Part shown: one piece after another, positions 48,964-59,008 of the stretch
Layout: every line of letters begins with the position of its first letter
Position numbering within the stretch: position 1 is the first letter of the stretch
Assembly (NCBI GenBank): GCA_015258265.1
Contig: JABZIP010000001.1
Coordinates: 186,001 to 250,000, forward strand
DNA from: Clostridiales bacterium
Lineage (GTDB): Bacteria > Bacillota > Clostridia > Peptostreptococcales > Anaerovoracaceae
Length of the DNA stretch: 64,000 bases
Direction: 5' to 3'
Program-made: the position numbers and the translations under genes
Notes under the pieces: model-generated
The model's database searches: none
Told to the model about the DNA's origin: nothing
The model's input: the letters and a program-made list of their open reading frames with translations, nothing else

Positions 48964-50229
48964 ATGAAAAATCTAAAGAAGGAAAAGGTAGTGCTGGCGT
49001 ATTCTGGAGGTCTTGACACATCTATAATTCTCACATGGCTGAAAGAGGAAAAAGATATGGATGTAATAGCAGTGTGTGTCGATGTGGGACAAAAACAGGA
49101 CTTTTCTGCATTAAAGGAAAAGGCACTTAAAACGGGAGCGAGTAAGGTTTATGTAATAGACGCAAAGGAGAGTTTCATAAGCGACTATGCGTTCAAGGGA
49201 CTTAGGGCGGGAGCCATATATGAGGACGATTACTTGCTAGGTACGGCGTATGCAAGACCGCTAATTTCAAAGATACTTGTGGAAATTGCGAAAAAAGAAG
49301 GCGCGGGTGGAATTGCGCATGGTGCGACAGGCAAAGGAAACGATCAGGTAAGATTTGAAACGGCAATTAAATCTATTGCGCCTGAATTAACCATAATTGC
49401 ACCGTGGCGAAGTTGGCATTTTAATTCAAGAGAAGAATTGCTGGATTATGCGAAGAAACATAACATCCCTATACCGCCGAAGAAAGAGGACAATTACAGC
49501 AGAGATGACAATTTGTGGCACATAAGCCATGAGGGGAACGACTTGGAAGATACTGCGCATGCGCATAGTGAACGAATTTATCAAAAAACGGAATCGCTTA
49601 AAAATGCTTGCGAAGAAGCGGAGCTTATAACAATAGGGTTTGAAAAAGGCACGCCAAAAACATTGAACGGTAAAGCCATGAAGCCTGTACAACTTATGGA
49701 AGAACTCAACAAAAAAGCGGGCAAGCACGGAGTAGGCGTGATAGATATAGTGGAAAATAGGCTTGTCGGAATGAAATCCAGAGGTGTGTACGAATCACCC
49801 GCAGCCAGCGTGCTCTACACGGCGCACAAGATACTCGAAAAATTGACATTGGACAAGGCGACCATGCATTATAAGCAGCAGTTGAGCATCCGATATGCCG
49901 AACTTGCATACGACGGACTTTGGTTTTCACCTTTGAAGGAAGCGCTTGATGCATTCGTGGATGAAACGCAAAAATATGTTACGGGTTCCGTAAGTCTTGA
50001 ACTCTTCAAGGGGAACGTACTAAATAAAGGAGCAAAATCACCATACAGTTTGTATAGTGAGGAACTTGTAACATTTGACGGCGGTAGCGGGTACGACCAA
50101 AATGATGCTACGGGATTTATCAATTTACATAGCTTGCCGCTTTGTGTATGCGCGCAGGTTCATGGCAAAGAAACTTTGAAAACGCCAAGTGATAATGAAA
50201 ATAATTCGATTTATGATTTGGCGATATAG
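48964..50229 (+). CDS. argG: Argininosuccinate synthase
   Basis: Joins citrulline and aspartate with ATP to argininosuccinate, the penultimate step of arginine synthesis. The 421-residue chain shows the PP-loop VVLAYSGGLDTSI, the YLLGTAYARPLI and GATGKGNDQVRFE segments. The ATG at 48964 follows AAGGAGGG by five bases; an open frame continues 19 codons upstream but runs through the leader terminator and is rejected. argH follows after eight bases. No other arg genes are here, so the cell may take up or make citrulline elsewhere (arginine deiminase or ornithine route). Confidence 0.97.
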   Translation: MKNLKKEKVVLAYSGGLDTSIILTWLKEEKDMDVIAVCVDVGQKQDFSALKEKALKTGASKVYVIDAKESFISDYAFKGLRAGAIYEDDYLLGTAYARPLISKILVEIAKKEGAGGIAHGATGKGNDQVRFETAIKSIAPELTIIAPWRSWHFNSREELLDYAKKHNIPIPPKKEDNYSRDDNLWHISHEGNDLEDTAHAHSERIYQKTESLKNACEEAELITIGFEKGTPKTLNGKAMKPVQLMEELNKKAGKHGVGVIDIVENRLVGMKSRGVYESPAASVLYTAHKILEKLTLDKATMHYKQQLSIRYAELAYDGLWFSPLKEALDAFVDETQKYVTGSVSLELFKGNVLNKGAKSPYSLYSEELVTFDGGSGYDQNDATGFINLHSLPLCVCAQVHGKETLKTPSDNENNSIYDLAI

Positions 50230-50237
50230 GAGGGATT

Positions 50238-51638
50238 ATGCAAAATATGCAAGAAAAAATGTGGGCAGGGCGTTTTGAAAAATCGCAAAATCCGAATTTT
50301 GAGGCTATCAACTGCTCTATTGAACAAGACAAGTTTTTGGCGAAATTCGATATACAGGGTAGTAAAGGGCATGTGCGCGGTCTTACGAAGTTGGGGATAT
50401 TTTCTCGGAAGGAAGAAAACGCTGTCCTATGTGCACTTGATGAAATTGCGAAAAAGATAGATGCGGGCGAAATTGAGCCGCTTCCTACCGACGAAGATGT
50501 TCATATGTGGGTTGAAAGATTGCTTACGGAAAAGCTCGGCGAACTCGGGAAGAAAATCCATACGGGAAGGTCGAGAAACGATCAGGTCGTAACATCTGCA
50601 AGATTATGGATGAAAGCGGCATACGATGAGCATCAAAGAGATATTTTAAAAGTTGTGGAAAGGCTTGTGCAACTTGCGCAGGAACACAGAGATGTGCTCT
50701 TGCCGGGATTTACACATTTACAAGCTGCGCAGCCGATAACGCTCGGGTTTTATTTTATGTGCTATGCTTCGAAATTAAAAAGGGATTACGATAGATTTTC
50801 GCAAAGCTATGGCAGACTTGATGTTATGCCGTTAGGCAGTGGTGCGCTTGCAGGCGCAAATTACAGCATAGACAGGGAATTTGTAGCGTCAAATCTGGGA
50901 TTTGAGAATATCTCGGAGAATGCGATGGATGCCGTAAGTGATAGGGATTTCGTAGCGGAATATCTATATTTAAGCAGTATGCTGCTCACGCATCTCAGCT
51001 CTCTAAGTGAGGATTTTATACTCTGGAATTCACAAGGCTACGATTTTGTAACATTGGCAGATGAGTTTTCTTCGGGCAGCAGTATAATGCCTCAAAAGAA
51101 AAACCCCGACGGATTTGAGTTAATCAGAGGGTGCGCGGCTGTGATGTCGGGAAGACTTATGGCGATGCTTGGTGTAATGAAAGGCGTGCCGATGTCATAC
51201 AACAAAGACTTTCAGTCGGACAAGGAATTGATGTACGGCGCCTACAAGGATGTATCGCTTGCGCTTAATCTGCTCGAACCAATGTTAAAAACAACAAAAT
51301 TCAATGAAGAAGCTATGATGAATCAATTAAAAAAGGGTTATGTTAATGCTACTGATTTAGCGGACGCATTGGTGGAAACGGGAATTAGCTTCAGGCAAGC
51401 GCACAAACTGATTGGAAAGGTGGTGGGAACGGCGGTAAAAGAAGGTAAAGCTCTCGAGGAGCTGCCGCAAGAATATTATGAAAAGGAATTGCCGATGCTT
51501 ACGGCGAAAAAAATATACGAAACATTGGATTACAAAAACTGTATAAACAACAAGAAAACAGAGGGAAGTACAGCTCCTAAATATGTGCAGAAACAAATCG
51601 ACTTTATGCTTGATTGGCTAAATCGAAAATTAAATTAA
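50238..51638 (+). CDS. argH: Argininosuccinate lyase
   Basis: Splits argininosuccinate to arginine and fumarate. The 466-residue enzyme of the fumarase/aspartase superfamily has KMWAGRFEK at its N-terminus, the segments HTGRSRNDQV and GFTHLQAAQP, and the signature GSSIMPQKKNPDG. A TAGGAGGG site lies close before the ATG. It completes the argGH operon controlled by the leader upstream. No clear terminator follows. Confidence 0.97.
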   Translation: MQNMQEKMWAGRFEKSQNPNFEAINCSIEQDKFLAKFDIQGSKGHVRGLTKLGIFSRKEENAVLCALDEIAKKIDAGEIEPLPTDEDVHMWVERLLTEKLGELGKKIHTGRSRNDQVVTSARLWMKAAYDEHQRDILKVVERLVQLAQEHRDVLLPGFTHLQAAQPITLGFYFMCYASKLKRDYDRFSQSYGRLDVMPLGSGALAGANYSIDREFVASNLGFENISENAMDAVSDRDFVAEYLYLSSMLLTHLSSLSEDFILWNSQGYDFVTLADEFSSGSSIMPQKKNPDGFELIRGCAAVMSGRLMAMLGVMKGVPMSYNKDFQSDKELMYGAYKDVSLALNLLEPMLKTTKFNEEAMMNQLKKGYVNATDLADALVETGISFRQAHKLIGKVVGTAVKEGKALEELPQEYYEKELPMLTAKKIYETLDYKNCINNKKTEGSTAPKYVQKQIDFMLDWLNRKLN

Positions 51639-51643
51639 AAGTT

Positions 51644-51672
51644 TTGCAATTTGCTAGAATTTGATATATAAT
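51644..51672 (+). promoter_or_regulatory. Promoter after argH
   Basis: TTGCAA (51644-51649), 17 bases, TATAAT (51667-51672), 36 bases before the next gene. Confidence 0.65.
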
Positions 51673-51708
51673 ATAAGAGAATATCTTTTTGCTTAGGCGG
51701 TATGAAAA

Positions 51709-52149
51709 ATGGTTGAAAATACTGTAGGGAATGTATCTATATATGTCTGGATAGTTGTATGTTTATATTTAGCTGCAATAATGTTCGTCTGGATTATTTT
51801 GCGACCTCTGCGTCTTTGGTATTGGAGGCGAAATGAGGAGGTCGAATTACTCAGGAGCATAGATGAGAAATTGTCGTTTGCACCACAGGAACAGGAATTT
51901 GACGATATACCTAAAATGCAAGAACCCCAAGTACATCAAGATTCAACAAAGTCGGAGGAATTTAAGGAAACGAATTTTGAGGTAGCCTTAGAAGCTGATG
52001 ATACCAAGCCTCAAAAACACGAAGAGACAAAAGCAGAAGATACTACAAAAAGTGAAGTGTGTGAAAAATACGATGAACCTGAAGTTACGGTCGCGAAAAA
52101 AGCAAGGACTTATACGGAAGAAGAATTGTACGAAATTATAAAATTCTAG
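51709..52149 (+). CDS. Single-pass membrane protein with acidic tail, unknown
   Basis: A 146-residue protein with an N-terminal helix (YVWIVVCLYLAAIMFVWIIL), a basic stop-transfer (RPLRLWYWRR) and a long charged, probably disordered cytosolic tail rich in Glu, Lys and Thr. No known domain. It starts a likely operon with the zinc-ribbon membrane protein 16 bases downstream, and both have acidic disordered parts, so a shared envelope or scaffold role is possible. Confidence 0.6.
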   Translation: MVENTVGNVSIYVWIVVCLYLAAIMFVWIILRPLRLWYWRRNEEVELLRSIDEKLSFAPQEQEFDDIPKMQEPQVHQDSTKSEEFKETNFEVALEADDTKPQKHEETKAEDTTKSEVCEKYDEPEVTVAKKARTYTEEELYEIIKF

Positions 52150-52165
52150 CTATGGGAGGATATGA

Positions 52166-53332
52166 ATGTTTTGCAGAAAATGCGGTAAGACGCTGATAGA
52201 CGGAGATAGGTTTTGCCCTTATTGCGGTGCGCAAGTCATAGAAAGAAAAGACGAAGTGAGGCAGGAAGAAGTTGTTTACAACGAAACGGCAAAGGACAGA
52301 CACTTCTTTAGCGAGAGTGTAAAACCGAGCTGGAATCTTGAGTCGTTCCCCGATACGGAGGCAGAGCCGAAGAAGACGGATGATATTTTGGTTGACTGGA
52401 AACAGCATATTTTGATTGAACCGACATTCAAACCGGACAAGGAAATGTCTTTTTCTGAGCAATTACAGGCATTTGAATCCAGTTTTGATATAACCGTACC
52501 ACCTATTGAAGAGGGGCGGGCGGAGGAAAAAGCAATATCCGAAATTGCGAGCGAGAGTGTAGGAAAAACCGCTGAAGACAATCATATATCCATAGCAAAG
52601 AGCACGCTGATATTTGAAAGACCGAAATCAAATATTGAACTGCAAATGCAAGCAGAAGATGAAGCGGAGGCGGAAACGAATTTTGTGAGCGAGGATGAAT
52701 TTTTGGAAGCGTGCCCCGAAAAGGAAAGATTTTATACATTTAGTCAAAAAAACGCCGAATTCCAAAAGTTGCTCGATAAGGAATACGAGAAAATAAAAGC
52801 AAGCAAAGAAGGAACTTACCACGAAATACAAGAGCTTTCCAAAACTCGCGATATAGAAGCTGCTGAAAAGATTGAAGACCGAAATGAAGCGGATAAACGA
52901 TTTTTTGAAGAGCTGAAAAAGGAAACAGAAAATATTGCACCCAAAGCACCAAAAGAGGAGCAAGTATTGCAAGAGCCGAAGGAAGAAACGGTTATAGAGG
53001 AGCCGGATAGGAAGACGCAAATACCTGATATGGCAGCTATTAAAGCGTATTCGGAAGCTGAAAAAGAAGCGGAAAAGCTCGAAGAGGAGGGAAAAGCCGA
53101 GTTAAGGGAATCCGGAATCGACTGGGAAAATCAAGATGCTACGTTTGAAGATGAAAGAACGGACAGCCCATTAACTGTAATTGTAGCGGTTTTGGCAGTG
53201 GTAGTACTCTTGCTTGGAATTGCACTTGCGTCGCTTGCACTTGAACAATTTGCTCCGGACACTTTTGCAGGCAAGACGGTACATGTGTATTTAGAAAAAG
53301 CGCGTGATATTTTTCGAAGTGATAGCGCATAA
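52166..53332 (+). CDS. Zinc-ribbon protein with C-terminal membrane helix
   Basis: A 388-residue protein. The N-terminal zinc ribbon is MFCRKCGK with FCPYCGAQV (Cys pairs at residues 3/6 and 18/21). A Glu/Lys-rich, helical, low-complexity region of about 300 residues follows, then one membrane helix (VIVAVLAVVVLLLGIALASL) and a short outer tail of about 30 residues. Such zinc-ribbon membrane proteins are common in Firmicutes and mostly uncharacterised. GGGAGGAT before the ATG is the ribosome site. Confidence 0.75.
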   Translation: MFCRKCGKTLIDGDRFCPYCGAQVIERKDEVRQEEVVYNETAKDRHFFSESVKPSWNLESFPDTEAEPKKTDDILVDWKQHILIEPTFKPDKEMSFSEQLQAFESSFDITVPPIEEGRAEEKAISEIASESVGKTAEDNHISIAKSTLIFERPKSNIELQMQAEDEAEAETNFVSEDEFLEACPEKERFYTFSQKNAEFQKLLDKEYEKIKASKEGTYHEIQELSKTRDIEAAEKIEDRNEADKRFFEELKKETENIAPKAPKEEQVLQEPKEETVIEEPDRKTQIPDMAAIKAYSEAEKEAEKLEEEGKAELRESGIDWENQDATFEDERTDSPLTVIVAVLAVVVLLLGIALASLALEQFAPDTFAGKTVHVYLEKARDIFRSDSA

Positions 53333-53418
53333 AGAGTAAAGTTATTACTCAAAAGCTGAAAACAAATCATAAGGAAAGAAACTGAATATAAAGGAATCGA
53401 AAAGGAGAACTTAAAAAA

Positions 53419-55071
53419 ATGTCAACAAGAGCGCTTTACAAACATGATGAAATTGTTAAAAGCAGATCGTTTTCACAATCAAGAACAACTATAGAAACCG
53501 CATTTTACGGAAACAATGTACAAACGGTTACAGACCTGACAAAAGCCTATGAAATGGCAAAAGCTGCGTCGGGAACAATAGAAACGGACATGCCGATATT
53601 TTCGCCGGAAAAAGTGGGGCTGCCGAAAGACTCAAATATCCTGCTGTTTAACGACGGAGAAGTTGTTGGCAGATTTGCAGGCGCAAGGGTAATACTGGGG
53701 GAACCTGATTACGACGAGGCGGATATTGCAAAGGTACTTAGAGAAGCGGTTTTCAATTCGCGTTACAAAAAAATGTATCACGCAACTTCCTATATCGGAT
53801 TGAACGAAGACTTTATGGTAAAAGCGCATTTGCTTGTACCGGAAACCTATGAGAATACATTGCTTAACTGGTTGCTAAATTTCCAGTATTTAACGGAAGA
53901 ATACAACGAAATGTACAAAAGGTCAAAACCGATTGCGGACGAACCTGACATATACATTTTTTCGGATCCTGACTTTTTGCATCCAAAATTCCCAAATGGA
54001 CTTGCGTATTTCGATCCTGAACATAATTGTGCTTGTCTGCTGGGACTTAGATATTTCGGAGAGCACAAAAAAGGAACGCTTACGCTCGCATGGGGTATTG
54101 CAAACAGAAACGGCTATGTCTCCTGTCATGGCGGACTCAAGAGAATTGTGCGAAAAGACGGAAAAGCTCATGTGGTTGGTGTTTTCGGACTTTCGGGTTC
54201 GGGTAAATCGACTCTTACACATGCAAAACACGACGGAAAATACGATGTAACGGTACTGCATGATGATGCGTATATAATATCCAGCGATGACGGCTCAACA
54301 GTCGCACTTGAACCGTCTTATTTTGACAAAACTCAGGACTACCCTATGACATCGCCGGACAACAAGTATTTGCTTACCGTTCAAAACTGCGGGGCAACAA
54401 TAGACGAAGACGGCAAACTGGTGCTTGTTACGGAAGACATACGAAACGGAAACGGTAGAGCGATTAAATCCAAGCTCTGGGCAGCAAACCGTGTAGACAA
54501 AATGGAAGAAGAAATCAACACCGTAATATGGCTGATGAAGGATCACACTTTGCCACCGGTTTTGAAGGTGAAAGACGCAGTATTGGCATCTGTAATGGGA
54601 GCGTGCCTTGCCACAAAGAGAACCAGCGCTGAAAGACTTGCTGAAGGGGTTGATATTAACGCATTAGTGTTTGAACCTTATGCAAATCCGTTCAGAACTT
54701 ACAGGCTTGCGCAGGACTACGAGAAATTTAAAGACCTGTTCGAAAGAAGAGGGGTTACAAATTACATATTAAATACAGGCTTTTTCATGGATAAAAAGAT
54801 TCCAAAGGAAGTTACTATCGGAATATTGGAAGCAATTTTCGATGAAACAATCAAATTGGAAAAGTTTGGTGAAATTGAAGAGTTTGAATATATGAAAATC
54901 GACGGATTTGAAGTCGATTTTGAAAATAAAGTATATGCGGATGCGTTCAAAGGCGGAATGATAGGTAGATTAAATTTTATTACATCCAGAAATGAATTCA
55001 AAGGCGGACTTGACAGGTTGCCGGCGGAAGCATACGAAAAAATATGGAATATCATTGAAAAGTTAGGATAA
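53419..55071 (+). CDS. Phosphoenolpyruvate carboxykinase (ATP)-like enzyme
   Basis: A 550-residue member of the ATP-dependent PEPCK fold, which interconverts oxaloacetate and PEP. The P-loop is GVFGLSGSGKSTLTH, the metal-binding kinase-2 motif VLHDDAYII, and the substrate region RYFGEHKKGTLTLAWG parallels GEMKKG of classic PEPCK. Several catalytic segments are divergent (CHGG where HCSAN is usual), so activity or substrate may differ. It lies 86 bases after the zinc-ribbon gene and three before the UPF0182 gene. AAAGGAG precedes the ATG. Confidence 0.8.
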   Translation: MSTRALYKHDEIVKSRSFSQSRTTIETAFYGNNVQTVTDLTKAYEMAKAASGTIETDMPIFSPEKVGLPKDSNILLFNDGEVVGRFAGARVILGEPDYDEADIAKVLREAVFNSRYKKMYHATSYIGLNEDFMVKAHLLVPETYENTLLNWLLNFQYLTEEYNEMYKRSKPIADEPDIYIFSDPDFLHPKFPNGLAYFDPEHNCACLLGLRYFGEHKKGTLTLAWGIANRNGYVSCHGGLKRIVRKDGKAHVVGVFGLSGSGKSTLTHAKHDGKYDVTVLHDDAYIISSDDGSTVALEPSYFDKTQDYPMTSPDNKYLLTVQNCGATIDEDGKLVLVTEDIRNGNGRAIKSKLWAANRVDKMEEEINTVIWLMKDHTLPPVLKVKDAVLASVMGACLATKRTSAERLAEGVDINALVFEPYANPFRTYRLAQDYEKFKDLFERRGVTNYILNTGFFMDKKIPKEVTIGILEAIFDETIKLEKFGEIEEFEYMKIDGFEVDFENKVYADAFKGGMIGRLNFITSRNEFKGGLDRLPAEAYEKIWNIIEKLG

Positions 55072-55074
55072 AAT

Positions 55075-57951
55075 ATGGAACAGGAAGTAGTAAGAAGAAA
55101 AAACCAAAAACCGAAACGGAAAATTGAAAAAAAATATATAGCGATTATTGTTATAGCGCTGTTTACAGGAGTTTTTCACAGCTCGCTTGAATTCATAGTC
55201 AACTGGTTATGGTTCAAGGAACTAAACTATGTCAGCGTATTTTTTACCAAGCTGTTTTCCGAATTGAAGATAGGTGTGCCGGCATTTGTGATTATCTCGG
55301 TATTCGCGTATGCATATTTGATGCTTCTCAAAAAATCGTATGTGAAGAACATCGAGATCAGCGTACATTCTGCGACAAACGGCAGGCTGAATTTGGTTGC
55401 ATTCGGACTTTCTGCTGTATTTGGCGGATTCCTTGCTTACAGCTTCGCAACTAACTTTTGGTTCGATGTTTTGCAGTTTATCAACAGCACTTCGTTTGGA
55501 ATTAAAGATCCGCTGTTCAAACAGGATGTAGGATTTTATGTATTCAAACTTCAGCTGCTGCAAAATTTAGACACTGTTGCAATAGGGATTGTAATAGCGT
55601 TTGCTATACTCACAGTGATATTCTACACTTTCCTGATTTCGTATATGCGGCCTCAGATATTTGAAGATTTTGAAACTGCCCCAAGTGAAGATGAATACGA
55701 ATATACTCAAAACAATTTTGAAAAAGCTGCGACAAGTTTTAGAAGAGGAGATTATTCGGGGGCTATCAGGGACTTTTTCAACCCTGCAAGAGGTCGAAAT
55801 CATAGGAAGCTGGATAGCAGTAATATCTCGCATTTGTTCGACATAGCCAAAGAACAGTTTGCATTGCTTGCGGTTTTGTTGTTGCTGCTTGTGGGATTTC
55901 ATTATTATCTCAACACGTTCAGCTTGCTGTATGCAGGGAAAAGCGGAGTTGTTTACGGTGCCGGGTATGCGGATGTTAACATTACTCTGTGGGTTTACAG
56001 AGGGCTTATAGTGCTTTCTGTCTTGGCGTCGCTTGGGGTGATAGTCGGATTTGCACAGAAAAAATACAAAAGAACTTTAATTCTTCCTGTCGTAATGATT
56101 GTTGTTGCGCTGGGAGGGAATGCCGTAACGCTACTTGTTCAGGAAACACTTGTAAAACCTGATGAAATCAACAAAGAAACAAAGTATTTGAGAAACAATA
56201 TCAAGTACACTCAAGAAGCGTATGGACTTGCAGATGTTCAAATCAAACCGTTTGCTGTAAAGCAGGCGTTATCGAAAGAGGACATTGCAAACAACATGGA
56301 AACAATTTCCAATATAAGGATTAACGACTACGCGCCGACCGAAAAATTTTACAATCAGACGCAAAGTATTCGTTCGTACTATAATTTTAACGATGTCGAT
56401 GTAGACAGATACATAATAGACGATGAATATACGCAGGTCTTTCTCGCCGGTAGAGAGATTGATGAAACCCGAATTAGAACAGAGTGGCTCAACAAGTACA
56501 TAAAATACACTCATGGTTACGGTATTACTTTATCCAGAGTAGATAAGGTAACGGATAGCGGACAACCGGATATGTTGATTTCCGGAGTTCCGCCTGTGTC
56601 GGAGGTCAAAGAAATACAGATTAAAAGACCGGAAATTTACTTCGGAGAGCTTACAAACAATTATATACTCGTCAATACGGCAGAGGATGAATTTGATTAT
56701 CCGGACGGTAGCAAAAATAAGTATACGAAGTACAAAGGAACTGCCGGAATCAAGCTGTCGCCGCTTAACAGAATATTGTTTTCACTTAGAGAAAGCAGTT
56801 TGAAATTGCTTATATCGACAAATGTTAAGAGCGATTCAAAGATAGTTATAAACAGAAATATTGCGCAAAGAGTAAGGGAGGTAATGCCTTATTTGGAATA
56901 CGATGAAGATCCGTATATAGTTACGATAGACGGCAAACTTTATTGGATGATAGATGCGTATACGGTAAGCAACAAATATCCTTATTCACAGCCATCCGAA
57001 GAAGCGGGCGGAGCGAATTACATAAGAAATTCAGTCAAAGTAGTGGTCGATGCTTACAATGGAAATGTTGATTATTACATAGTTGATGAAACAGATCCTA
57101 TAGCAAAAACTTACCAGAAGATATTTCCAAAGCTGTTCAAGGATTTCTCGCAGATGCCGGAAGCATTACGCAGTCATATTCGATATCCGAATGTTATGTT
57201 CGGTATTCAGGCGAATGTCTACAAGCGTTATCATATGAACGATGTAAAGGTGTTCTACCAAGATGAAGATATTTGGGATATTGCACACGAAATTTACGAA
57301 AAAGATGAAGTCAGCATTTCTCCTAACTATTACATAATGAAATTGCCGGGTGAGAAAAGAGCTGAATTTGTAAACACAATACCTTACACACCGAAAAATA
57401 AGAGAAATATGACGGGGCTTCTTGTAGCAAGAAATGACGGTGAGGATTACGGAAAGCTGGTGCTTTACCAATTCCCTAAGGATACGACGATTTACGGTCC
57501 GATGCAGATAGAAGCTCAAATCGACCAAAACACCGAAATTTCTAAAGAATTTTCTCTTTGGAATTCATCGGGATCGACTTACAGTAGAGGAAATCTGTTT
57601 ATTATTCCTATCGAGGAATCCCTGCTTTATGTGGAACCGGTTTACTTGGAAGCTACCAAAGAGAGTATCCCTGAGGTTAAGCGTGTAATAGTGGCATACG
57701 GCGATAAAATTGCGTACAAGCCTACACTGGGAGAAGCGCTTGATTCGTTGTTTGGCGAAAACTCAACACAAAAGGCGGGTGAAACGGCGCAAAAGCCGAA
57801 AGCGACAAATGAGATGAGCAAGACTGAACTTATCACAAAGGCGGCAGAAGAGTTTGAGCTTGGGCAGGCGGCACTTAGAAACGGCGATTGGGCAGGATAT
57901 GGCGAACATATGACGACACTTGAAAAGTATCTAAAATTGCTGTCGGAGTAA
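55075..57951 (+). CDS. UPF0182 family large membrane protein
   Basis: A 958-residue protein of the UPF0182 family, function unknown. The N-terminal about 360 residues hold seven hydrophobic segments (from IAIIVIALFTGVFHSSLEFI to PVVMIVVALGGNAVTLLV); the remaining 550 residues are probably outside the cell, with family segments such as YVLPGEK-like YYIMKLPGEKRAEF and LLVARNDGEDYGKLVLYQFP. The C-terminus is a short helical tail. It starts three bases after the PEPCK-like gene, so the two are likely co-translated, though no functional link is known. Confidence 0.9.
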   Translation: MEQEVVRRKNQKPKRKIEKKYIAIIVIALFTGVFHSSLEFIVNWLWFKELNYVSVFFTKLFSELKIGVPAFVIISVFAYAYLMLLKKSYVKNIEISVHSATNGRLNLVAFGLSAVFGGFLAYSFATNFWFDVLQFINSTSFGIKDPLFKQDVGFYVFKLQLLQNLDTVAIGIVIAFAILTVIFYTFLISYMRPQIFEDFETAPSEDEYEYTQNNFEKAATSFRRGDYSGAIRDFFNPARGRNHRKLDSSNISHLFDIAKEQFALLAVLLLLLVGFHYYLNTFSLLYAGKSGVVYGAGYADVNITLWVYRGLIVLSVLASLGVIVGFAQKKYKRTLILPVVMIVVALGGNAVTLLVQETLVKPDEINKETKYLRNNIKYTQEAYGLADVQIKPFAVKQALSKEDIANNMETISNIRINDYAPTEKFYNQTQSIRSYYNFNDVDVDRYIIDDEYTQVFLAGREIDETRIRTEWLNKYIKYTHGYGITLSRVDKVTDSGQPDMLISGVPPVSEVKEIQIKRPEIYFGELTNNYILVNTAEDEFDYPDGSKNKYTKYKGTAGIKLSPLNRILFSLRESSLKLLISTNVKSDSKIVINRNIAQRVREVMPYLEYDEDPYIVTIDGKLYWMIDAYTVSNKYPYSQPSEEAGGANYIRNSVKVVVDAYNGNVDYYIVDETDPIAKTYQKIFPKLFKDFSQMPEALRSHIRYPNVMFGIQANVYKRYHMNDVKVFYQDEDIWDIAHEIYEKDEVSISPNYYIMKLPGEKRAEFVNTIPYTPKNKRNMTGLLVARNDGEDYGKLVLYQFPKDTTIYGPMQIEAQIDQNTEISKEFSLWNSSGSTYSRGNLFIIPIEESLLYVEPVYLEATKESIPEVKRVIVAYGDKIAYKPTLGEALDSLFGENSTQKAGETAQKPKATNEMSKTELITKAAEEFELGQAALRNGDWAGYGEHMTTLEKYLKLLSE

Positions 57952-57976
57952 AAGCGATTTAAATGAGAGGTAAAAC

Positions 57977-59008
57977 ATGAAAAATAAATTTATGAATAAA
58001 AAATTGCCAATATTGCTTGCGCTAATGCTCGCAATGGCGGCGCTCTTTGCAGGATGCACAGAGCAAGGTAACAATGAAGGAAACGATACGGTAAAGCCCG
58101 AACCTAACAATGTACCCAAAATCGGTATAGTGCAAATAGTTGAGCATCCTTCACTTGATATGATACGAGAAAATATCGTTAAGCAGCTTGCAGACGACGG
58201 ATTCGTTGACGGGGAAAATGCGGTAATTCGTTACGAAAATGCGCAAAACGATACGAATAATTTAAAAACTATATGCCAGAGCTTTGTAGCGGACAAGTGC
58301 GATTTGATTATCGCAATAGCAACACCGTCTGCGCAGGCGGCACTTGGAGAAACCAAGGAGATTCCAATTGTATTTTCCGCAGTAACGGATCCTGTCGGAG
58401 CAGGACTTGTAAAATCCCTTGAGAAGCCGGACGGAAACATTACAGGAACATCGGACAAAGTTTCGGCAGAAAAAATTATGGTACTTGCAAGCAAAATTAC
58501 ACCTAATATGAAAACAATCGGCGCAATATATAGTACAGGCGAACCCAATTCCGTATCGGTAATTGCAAACTTGAAAGAGTATGCGAAGAAGAACGGTATG
58601 ACGGTCAAAGAAGCTACTATTATGAACAGCAGCGAAGTAAAACAGGCGGCAGAGAGCTTGGTTGGAAAAGTAGATGCGGTATTTACACCTATCGACAATA
58701 CGGTAGCGACAGCAATGCCTACAATAGTTGATGTTCTAAACAAAGCTAAAATACCTTTTTATGTTGCAGCGGATTCTTTGGTAGCAGATGGAGGACTGGC
58801 AACTGACGGTGTGAATTATGTCGAACTTGGAAGAGAAACAGGAAAAATGGCAACGGAAATTTTGCAAGGTGAAAAACCTGCAAATATGCCTGTCAGAGTT
58901 CTTGAAAAAACTCAAATTTATATAAATTCCAAAACCGCAAAAGAAATTGGAATTGAAATTCCGAAAGATATTTTGGACAATTCGAAGGATTTGGCAGGAG
59001 GCTTGTAA
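57977..59008 (+). CDS. ABC transporter substrate-binding lipoprotein (TrpX-like)
   Basis: A 343-residue lipoprotein (lipobox LFAGC, Cys28) of the ABC_sub_bind family. Typical segments: IGIVQIVEHPSLD, IIAIATPSAQAAL, IPIVFSAVTDPVGAGLV, and FTPIDNTVATAMP. Homologues in Streptococcus are linked to tryptophan or other aromatic amino-acid uptake, but ligands vary. GAGAGG lies upstream of the ATG. The stop overlaps the permease start (TAATG). Confidence 0.92.
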   Translation: MKNKFMNKKLPILLALMLAMAALFAGCTEQGNNEGNDTVKPEPNNVPKIGIVQIVEHPSLDMIRENIVKQLADDGFVDGENAVIRYENAQNDTNNLKTICQSFVADKCDLIIAIATPSAQAALGETKEIPIVFSAVTDPVGAGLVKSLEKPDGNITGTSDKVSAEKIMVLASKITPNMKTIGAIYSTGEPNSVSVIANLKEYAKKNGMTVKEATIMNSSEVKQAAESLVGKVDAVFTPIDNTVATAMPTIVDVLNKAKIPFYVAADSLVADGGLATDGVNYVELGRETGKMATEILQGEKPANMPVRVLEKTQIYINSKTAKEIGIEIPKDILDNSKDLAGGL

